From: Nitrososphaerales archaeon
Lineage (GTDB): Archaea; Thermoproteota; Nitrososphaeria; Nitrososphaerales; Gagatemarchaeaceae
Length of the DNA stretch: 36,138 nt
Assembly (NCBI GenBank): GCA_014874415.1
Contig: JACWAI010000092.1
Location: 1-36,138 of the forward strand
Reading direction: 5' to 3'
Made by a program: the position numbers and the translations under genes. Of this stretch, positions 30,637 to 36,138 are shown one piece after another (position 1 is the stretch's first letter; each line of letters starts with the position of its first letter). Under the pieces are notes generated by a model that worked only from the letters and a program-made list of their open reading frames with translations, made no database searches and was not told the DNA's origin.

Positions 30637-32829
30637 GTGTTGGTCCCTCAGCCGGGGAAGGTCGACGAAGCAATCAGTCTGGCAAAGGAGGCAAACGAGA
30701 TCGTGGACGCCCTCGACACGTTCGCTTCGAGGGCGAGGCGAGAAATCGACGTCTGCTCCGACAGGCAGAGCCTCGCGGCGATGGTTGCGTCCGGCGAGCT
30801 TGTCAAGATCCTCGAGAAAGGCAGGGTCGCGGGCTTCCGGGTGAGATACCTTACGGAGATAACCAAGGAGAACGAGACCTATTCGAGGGAACTCGCCAAG
30901 AAGGTGGAACTCAGGCACCTCGATGGCGTAACGGGCAACTTCGCGATTTCTGACGTCAGAGAGTACGTGGGCCCGCTGGTGACGGACGACGGCAGGCTTG
31001 GCCAGGTGATCTATAGCAACGCAAAGCCGCTGTTCGAGCAGCACAGATACCTCTTCGACACTCTTTGGGAGCGTGCAGTCCCGGCCGAAAACAGGCTCGG
31101 GGAACTGTCGGGCGCCGCGCCCGCCGTCGTGACCCGCCTCATGATGGGGGAGACGGACATCCTGAGGAGCCTCGAGAAAGTGCTGGAGGCTTCGAACGAG
31201 CTCGTCGGGTGCTTCACCGTCGGGGCCATCGAGACAGTGATCGACTCGCTGCCTGACGCCCTCCAGGGGGTGGTAGAGAGGAAGAACGGCGAGACGGGCG
31301 GGATCAAGTGGGTGACGTCCATAGACGAGGCAGACGCGCCGATAGTGGAGAGGTGCCTGAAGATGGGCATCTCGGTCAGGCACACGAGCAGGCTCCCCCC
31401 GCTCAGCTTCGGCTGCAGCACCAACGCGCTGGTGGCCTCCATCCAGACAGAGGGCCAGGGGCTGTCCATGCGCAACGTGCTCACGAGCAACGAACCGGCC
31501 TACGTGAACCACTTCAGGCTGGTCTTCGAGGAGATCTGGAAGAACGGCGTCGACGCCGAGAAGAGACTCGACGAGCTGAAGAAGGGGCTCGAAAGGTCCG
31601 ATGTCGAGATAATCCAGAATGCCCGGGAGTCCATGAAGACGGCCTGGCAGCTGGCTCGGCCTGCGAAAGAAATCCTCATGCTGTTCTCCACCCCTCAGGC
31701 ATTCATACGCCAGATCAAGTCCGAGGGGGCCGAGATGATGAAGGATTCCCTGGGCAACTCCCAGGCCAAGGTCAGGCTCCTCGTCCCAGAGGATGAGAGC
31801 ATTTTTCCGATCGTCGAGACGGTGAAAGAGTCACTCCCCAACATCGAGATCAGGGTGATGAACAAGAGCCTGAAGACGAAGATATCCATCCTGATAATCG
31901 ACCGCAGCAAGACGATGGTCTTCGAGACCAAGGACGACTCCAGGGAGGACCTGTACGAGTCCTTGGGAATAACGGCGTTCACAGAGAGCAAGTCCCTGGG
32001 GGAGTCGTTCGCGACGATCTTCGACGGCATCTGGAAACAGACCGAGCTCTACGAGCAGCTCGAGATACACGACAAGATGCAGAGAGACTTCGTCAACATC
32101 GCGGCCCACGAGCTCAGGACCCCTGTCCAGGCCATAATCAACTACGCAGAGCTGGCGAAGTCCTACGAGGACAACCGCGAGGAATACTACGACAAGCTCC
32201 TGAAGAGCGTGCTGAGGCTGCACAAGCTCACCGAAGACATACTCGACGCGGCCAGGATAGAGAGCAGGACCCTCCGCCTTAACAAGGAGGCGTTCCTCCT
32301 CAACGAGATACTCAGGAGCGCCGTGGACGAGCAGAGGAGGGCGGCTTCCAAGAAAGGGATCAAGGTACACCTCGAGCAGCCTGAACCGGTCTACGTGTTC
32401 GGGGACAAGACCAGGATAGGCCAGGTGCTCGCGAACCTGCTCATCAACGCCGTGAAGTTCACGGAGAGCGGTTCTATCAGGGTGGCGGCGAAGCTGGATA
32501 GGCCGGGGAACAAGGTGACGGTCAGGGTAACCGACACCGGGATCGGCATCGACAAGAGCATGGTACCCCTCCTCTTCGCCAGGTTCATGGCGAAGTCGGA
32601 GTCGGGCACCGGGCTGGGGCTGTTCATCTCCAAGAGCATCATCGAAGCCCACGACGGCAGGATCTGGGTGGAGAAGAGCGAACCGGGGAAGGGATCGACA
32701 TTCACCTTTGAGCTCCCGGTGAGCACCACCATCCCGCCGACCAGTCGGACCGTGGGGAAGGCCGATGGGCAAACCCTGAGTGCCGCGGTGGGCCTGGAGC
32801 AGGCAGAGAACCTTCCGACTGCCGAGTAG
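30637..32829 (+). CDS. Soluble histidine kinase with TrmB-like sensor region
   Basis: The 730-residue protein has no membrane helix. The C-terminal third is a complete kinase: H-box VNIAAHELRTPVQAIINY with H491, N-box VLANLLINAVKFTESG (about 598-613), G1 DTGIGID (about 633-639) and G2 GTGLGLF (about 657-663). The N-terminal 480 residues hold repeated segments ending in a motif like F-x3-W-x5-AE-RL-EL (RYLFDTLWERAVPAENRLGEL, then RLVFEEIWKNGVDAEKRLDEL, then FATIFDGIWKQTELYEQLE). The region KVRLLVPEDESIFPIVE to ISILIIDRSKTMVFETKDD resembles the effector domain of TrmB regulators. The start is GTG or the adjacent TTG. It probably phosphorylates the preceding receiver and senses a cytoplasmic signal. 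Confidence 0.88.
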   Translation: MLVPQPGKVDEAISLAKEANEIVDALDTFASRARREIDVCSDRQSLAAMVASGELVKILEKGRVAGFRVRYLTEITKENETYSRELAKKVELRHLDGVTGNFAISDVREYVGPLVTDDGRLGQVIYSNAKPLFEQHRYLFDTLWERAVPAENRLGELSGAAPAVVTRLMMGETDILRSLEKVLEASNELVGCFTVGAIETVIDSLPDALQGVVERKNGETGGIKWVTSIDEADAPIVERCLKMGISVRHTSRLPPLSFGCSTNALVASIQTEGQGLSMRNVLTSNEPAYVNHFRLVFEEIWKNGVDAEKRLDELKKGLERSDVEIIQNARESMKTAWQLARPAKEILMLFSTPQAFIRQIKSEGAEMMKDSLGNSQAKVRLLVPEDESIFPIVETVKESLPNIEIRVMNKSLKTKISILIIDRSKTMVFETKDDSREDLYESLGITAFTESKSLGESFATIFDGIWKQTELYEQLEIHDKMQRDFVNIAAHELRTPVQAIINYAELAKSYEDNREEYYDKLLKSVLRLHKLTEDILDAARIESRTLRLNKEAFLLNEILRSAVDEQRRAASKKGIKVHLEQPEPVYVFGDKTRIGQVLANLLINAVKFTESGSIRVAAKLDRPGNKVTVRVTDTGIGIDKSMVPLLFARFMAKSESGTGLGLFISKSIIEAHDGRIWVEKSEPGKGSTFTFELPVSTTIPPTSRTVGKADGQTLSAAVGLEQAENLPTAE

Positions 32830-32847
32830 TTTGGAAGGTCTCGAGCG

Positions 32848-34110
32848 TCAGGCTCCAGGAGACCTGATTTCGGTTGTCTTCTGGGGCGCGTCTGCGCTCC
32901 CGTTGGCCGAGAACTTCAGGTAGTCCCGCTGCAGCGGGTCTGCAAGTAGGTAGAACCCGAGGCCGATTATCAGCACGAATCCGGCTGCCGCGTACCAGCC
33001 AAGCTGGGGCTCGGCTGAAAGGAGCTGGAAGCTGTAGAGCCCCGCCAGGGGGGAGAGCGAACGTCCGCCCGAGGAGGCGGCGGAGAAGTAGCCTTGAAAC
33101 GTGCCCCTGTTCCTGACCCCGGAGAAGAGGGTCACCACTGCCTGCGACGGCACAGTCATGAAGATCTCGCCCACTGTCAGCACAACCATCACGGCCTCGA
33201 ACTGTAGGAACCCGGTCGACAGGCCGGCCATGACGAAGCTCACGGCCGTGAAGACGCAAGACCCCACCAACGGGTAGGCGAGCTTTCTGGCGCGGAAGAA
33301 CAAAGATGACAGCGGAAGCTGGAGCAGGACGATCACAAGGCCGTTGGTGGCGAAAAGGTAACCTATCTCAGAGGGAGAGAAGTTGAGGAAACTCTGGACA
33401 TATACGGAGATCGGGACGATCTCGTACCCAATGGCGACGTAGCCGCACACCACAAGCAGGAGAAAGAGGATAAGGTTCCTGTCGATGCTCCAGCGGAGCA
33501 ACGAACCGCTCTTCCGGGCTCCTTCGCCGACGGTGCTTGTTAGCAGCCCTCCCCTGATGTAGACGCTTGCAATCACGGAAGTGGCCGCGGCCACCCCGGC
33601 GCTGAAAAGGAAGACGCTGGCGTAGCCTATCGACTGGGCGAGGACCCCGCCAAGGGCGGGCCCTATTGCAAAACCCAGGTTCCCGGCTATGGATAGCAGC
33701 GAGAGCCCCGTCTTCAGGTTCATGATCTCGCTGTTCGCAACGATGGCAGACGTCGCGGGCTGCGAAAGGCCCCTGAGAAAATTGAAGATAGGATAGGAGA
33801 TGAGGATCAGTGAGGTGTCGGCGCTGGCGCCTATCAGGAAACTAAGGAAGAGCGCCGACAGGATAGAGAAGGTGTAGCCGGCGAGCATCACCCGCTTCGG
33901 TCCGACCGAGTCGGTGAGCCTCCCCCCCACCAGCTGGCTCCCCAGGCCCAGGATTCCAGACGCGAGGTAGACTACGCCTATGGTGGCAAGTGAAACGCCT
34001 CTGACAGACTCGAGATAGACCGCCAGGAAAGGCATCGTGGCAGACCATCCCACCGAGTTGAGGGTCCTAATGCTGAAGACAGTCCAGGTGTCCCGGGATG
34101 CTTTGATCAT
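32848..34110 (-). CDS. Major facilitator superfamily transporter
   Basis: The 420-residue protein has about 12 hydrophobic helices in two halves around a basic loop (RGGLLTSTVGEGARKSGSLLRWSIDRN). Helix 2-3 carries the MFS-like GSQLVGGRLTDSVGPKRVMLAG (G-x3-D/G-R-x-G-R-R type). Helix 5 has LGFAIGPALGGVLAQ (G-x3-G-P-x2-G), a drug-exporter mark. The substrate is unknown. The ATG at 34110 begins with IKASRDTWTVFSIRTLNS. It converges with the histidine kinase across an 18-bp gap, which is too short for a separate terminator. Confidence 0.9.
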   Translation of the reverse strand: MIKASRDTWTVFSIRTLNSVGWSATMPFLAVYLESVRGVSLATIGVVYLASGILGLGSQLVGGRLTDSVGPKRVMLAGYTFSILSALFLSFLIGASADTSLILISYPIFNFLRGLSQPATSAIVANSEIMNLKTGLSLLSIAGNLGFAIGPALGGVLAQSIGYASVFLFSAGVAAATSVIASVYIRGGLLTSTVGEGARKSGSLLRWSIDRNLILFLLLVVCGYVAIGYEIVPISVYVQSFLNFSPSEIGYLFATNGLVIVLLQLPLSSLFFRARKLAYPLVGSCVFTAVSFVMAGLSTGFLQFEAVMVVLTVGEIFMTVPSQAVVTLFSGVRNRGTFQGYFSAASSGGRSLSPLAGLYSFQLLSAEPQLGWYAAAGFVLIIGLGFYLLADPLQRDYLKFSANGSADAPQKTTEIRSPGA

Positions 34111-34308
34111 GTCCCTTCACACCTGACTGGCGCAGTCGGTCCAATCTCATGACCTGCTGGGATGGCAAGGGCGTGGTCCGGACTCAATCTTGGAGTAGCC
34201 AAAAACGATGGGCCTTAGCTCTTCTCGTCGGCTAGGCTGTCGAGGGTCAAATGTCGAGCGGGCGAGCATGGAAACCTTATCCCGTTCTCTGGCGACTGTG
34301 GCAAAGGA

Positions 34309-35394
34309 TTGAAGGTCTCGAGGACGGCCATCGTCGTCATCATCGTTGCGATCGTCGGGACCGTGGGGTTCGTGTCGTATTCATCCCTGCAGAGTCCGGG
34401 TCCGGCCTGCAGCGCCACATGGAAATGCGCGGCCGTCTATCCGGTCCAGGTGGGCGGGACTTACGGTGTCGCCGGCCTGCAGTGCGGGATAAACTCCTCC
34501 TACGTCTACTGCGTGGGAGGCGTAGACGCGGACGGGGGCCCGCGCAACGGAGTCTACACAGGGACCATCTCGGCTTCAGGCAACGTCACTGGATGGATTC
34601 AGGACCACAACAGTTATCCCCAGAACGTCACCGGGGAGACGTGCGCCGTGTCGTCGGGCTACATGTACTGCATCGGGGGCATCAGCGACAGCGCCGGGGA
34701 CGACCTTGCATCGAGCTACTATGCCAGCCTAGAGGGCAACGGCACCGTCGGCGGCTGGCATGGCACCACGCCCTACCCGATCCCCATCGACTCCGAGTCC
34801 TGCGTCGTTTCTTCGTCCTATGTCTATTGCATGGGAGGGAACAACGAGACCGGGGGGGTCTACTCGAACATAGCCCCGAGCGACACCGTCTGGTATGCCC
34901 AGCTGTCGCCGGCGGGCATCGGTGTGTGGGCGAGAACGACTTCGTACCCGTCGAGCGTCTACGTCCCCAGCTGCGTCGCTTCCGGGGGGTTTGCTTTCTG
35001 CGTGGGGGGTGCGGACCCCAGCGGGAGCCCGGTCGACACGTCGTACTACGCGCCTCTGACGAGCGGCGGGGTCGGGGAGTGGATTCAGTCCGCGCTCTAC
35101 CCGATCCATGCGACAGGCCAAGCCTGCGCGGCGGCCAACGGGCGGGTCTACTGCGTCGGAGGGGAGACTTCCGGGGGACAGTCGCCTTCTTTTAGCAACG
35201 CTGTCTACTCTGCCCAGGTGGCTGGCGGGGGGCTTGGAACATGGACGGCGGGACCCAGCTATCCCGACTCGCTCGGGACGTCCTGCGTCGCGTCCTCCTC
35301 GAGCATGTACTGCTTCGGTGGGTTTGATGGGACCTCAGTCGGCCTGAGCAAGGTCGTGAACTTCGCCTCGCTGTCTTCTCTGGCCCAGTCCTAG
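34309..35394 (+). CDS. Anchored six-repeat beta-propeller (kelch-like) surface protein with paired cysteines
   Basis: The 361-residue protein starts at TTG 34309 with an N-terminal membrane helix (AIVVIIVAIVGTVGFVSY) that anchors it outside the cell. Six repeats of about 50-55 residues follow. Each has C-x6-9-Y/F-C-x-GG: QCGINSSYVYCVGG, CAVSSGYMYCIGG, CVVSSSYVYCMGG, CVASGGFAFCVGG, CAAANGRVYCVGG and CVASSSSMYCFGG. This is the kelch-like GG pattern with a likely disulfide in every blade. Many N-x-S/T sites suggest glycosylation. Ligand and function are unknown. A degraded FG-GAP fragment follows. Confidence 0.85.
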   Translation: MKVSRTAIVVIIVAIVGTVGFVSYSSLQSPGPACSATWKCAAVYPVQVGGTYGVAGLQCGINSSYVYCVGGVDADGGPRNGVYTGTISASGNVTGWIQDHNSYPQNVTGETCAVSSGYMYCIGGISDSAGDDLASSYYASLEGNGTVGGWHGTTPYPIPIDSESCVVSSSYVYCMGGNNETGGVYSNIAPSDTVWYAQLSPAGIGVWARTTSYPSSVYVPSCVASGGFAFCVGGADPSGSPVDTSYYAPLTSGGVGEWIQSALYPIHATGQACAAANGRVYCVGGETSGGQSPSFSNAVYSAQVAGGGLGTWTAGPSYPDSLGTSCVASSSSMYCFGGFDGTSVGLSKVVNFASLSSLAQS

Positions 35395-35414
35395 CGAAGA
35401 ACTCCACCTTCAAA

Positions 35415-35633
35415 ATGTTGAAGGCGGGCAAGGCCTGCGTGTTCGACGTTCAAGACGGGGCGCTACGTGGGAACATGACCAGTCCGGACCCTCAAGACTA
35501 CGGAGCCCTTCGGTGCCTCCGCCTCGGTCAGCGGAGTCTTGGCGATAGTCGGTGCACCTGGGGAAGGGGAAGGCGGCTGCCGACCGCGGGGCACGCATAC
35601 GTCTTTCGCGTATGACCCGACCCGAGGGCGCCC
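35415..35633 (+). pseudogene. Remnant of an FG-GAP/integrin-type beta-propeller gene
   Basis: Frame 1 encodes AGKACVFDVQDGALRGNMTS then SPDPQDYGA. One surplus C in the run at 35506-35508 shifts the homology to frame 2 (FGASASVSGVLAIVGAPGEG). A second shift near 35575-35590 returns it to frame 1 (AGHAYVFRV, then TGA). These pieces match consecutive parts of one FG-GAP-type repeat. Neither the 5' nor the 3' parts of a full protein are present. The frame breaks do not fold as BHB introns, so this is a decayed fragment. It accounts for most of the gap before the zinc-ribbon gene. Confidence 0.7.
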
Positions 35634-35674
35634 TACAGACGGGCATGAGAGGTAGAGCTTCGAAGCCGCATGAA

Positions 35675-35682
35675 TTAAATAT
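35675..35682 (+). promoter_or_regulatory. TATA box of the zinc-ribbon gene
   Basis: TTAAATAT is centred about 26 nt before the GTG at 35704 and supports that start and a leaderless mRNA. Confidence 0.6.
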
Positions 35683-35703
35683 CTGAAGGCGTCGCATGGA
35701 TTT

Positions 35704-36009
35704 GTGGCCGACTTCCGAGCGATTTTCAGGAGCTGTCCTTCATGTGGAAAGAGGTTCGAAATTCGCCTCGTAGGCAAAAAGCTGGTCAAGGATCAGATCG
35801 TACGGAGGGAAGCCCACATAATCACTGGTCTGCCTTCGTATGGTGTGTACGGCGCCTATTCGGTGACCACGGTCTCGGAGGACAGGCCGGTGGTCTTGGA
35901 CGAGAAGGATTTTCAGTACGCCTACGAGTGCAAGCACTGCGGACACAAGTGGGCCGAAATCGTGGAAGAGACGTCCAGAACCAAGCCTTCCCAAAGTAAA
36001 GAGGGCTAG
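35704..36009 (+). CDS. Two-zinc-knuckle protein of unknown function
   Basis: The 101-residue protein starts at GTG 35704. It has CPSCGK at 12-17 and CKHCGHKW at about 78-85, which together form one zinc ribbon around a middle strand region (FEIRLVGKKLVKDQIVRREA and TTVSEDRPVVLDEKDFQYAYE). The C-terminus is hydrophilic. Thaumarchaeal genomes often carry such small zinc-ribbon proteins, some linked to transcription or translation, but no specific family can be named. The neighbours give no functional clue. Confidence 0.8.
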   Translation: MADFRAIFRSCPSCGKRFEIRLVGKKLVKDQIVRREAHIITGLPSYGVYGAYSVTTVSEDRPVVLDEKDFQYAYECKHCGHKWAEIVEETSRTKPSQSKEG

Positions 36010-36138
36010 TTCTCTCAGCGCTTACGAGCAGAGACCCGGAATTGACCGGCAGGTCCGACGCGAGAAAGGACTCCCAATGCCATGACTTCCACAGGGCCCG
36101 CTTGAACAATTAATTGAATCCCTTCCGGCCCACCTTCC
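36010..36138. other. Terminal non-coding stretch with a TATA-like element
   Basis: No gene is seen here. CAATTAATTGAATC near 36106-36119 could be a TATA-like promoter for a gene beyond the right edge. Confidence 0.3.

Noticed and set aside
35506-35590. BHB introns in the FG-GAP fragment
   Set aside because: The first break needs only one extra base, the second has no 4-bp helix with 3-nt bulges, and the ends of the gene are missing. Decay explains it better.
1-36138. CRISPR arrays, rRNA genes and intact tRNA genes
   Set aside because: No regularly spaced repeats, no rRNA-like conserved blocks and no T-arm-containing cloverleaf were seen on either strand.

Overview
The window is archaeal and most like a moderately GC-rich member of the Thaumarchaeota/Nitrososphaeria lineage (inference). 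It carries gatD, archaeal elp3, nop5-fibrillarin, trm1, pantoate kinase, SRP19, S8e, gar1, two TFB genes and a TFE-beta/RPC39-like factor. SMC-ScpA-ScpB and HTH_45-type small regulators point the same way. Many genes have a TATA-like box about 25-30 nt before the start codon, which suggests leaderless mRNAs, and GTG and TTG starts are common.

Layout. 1-5068: gatD (cut by the left edge), elp3, an intron-split rps30e, a DUF488 gene, and nop5-fibrillarin. 5065-7430 (minus): an operon-like run of a THEP1-like NTPase, a 41-codon ORF, a LAGLIDADG protein and an intron-split rnhB. 7536-14362 (plus): trm1, then a six-gene MoxR/DUF58/DUF4129-type envelope cluster. 14359-22632 (minus): one long housekeeping run, smc-scpA-scpB-rps8e-srp19-gar1-tfb-tfeB-cdd-ftsJ. 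22633-23024: a gene-free tract rich in hairpins, with a candidate small RNA. 23025-27772: an M24 peptidase, pantoate kinase with an ECF-type membrane protein, a second TFB and two winged-helix regulators. 27820-28712: an insertion sequence. 28741-32829: a KaiC/GvpD-like ATPase, a response regulator and a soluble histidine kinase. 32848-36138: an MFS transporter, a cysteine-paired beta-propeller surface protein, an FG-GAP pseudogene remnant and a zinc-ribbon protein.

The main discovery is a set of very short bulge-helix-bulge (BHB) introns in protein-coding genes. rps30e is split by introns of 31 and 20 nt, and rnhB by one of 29 nt inside its catalytic DEAGRG motif. Each has a 4-bp central helix, two 3-nt bulges and an internal hairpin. 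In all three, cutting after the second nucleotide of both bulges restores the conserved protein exactly. ORF callers would miss rps30e completely and shorten rnhB to an inactive C-terminal fragment. The tRNA-splicing endonuclease, not in this window, would be the expected enzyme.

Two other patterns stand out. Three of the four convergent gene pairs share one CTAG palindrome as both stop codons. Three genes (rnhB, scpA, pantoate kinase) have no ATG, GTG or TTG upstream of their conserved N-terminus and seem to start at CTG directly beside or inside the end of the preceding gene.
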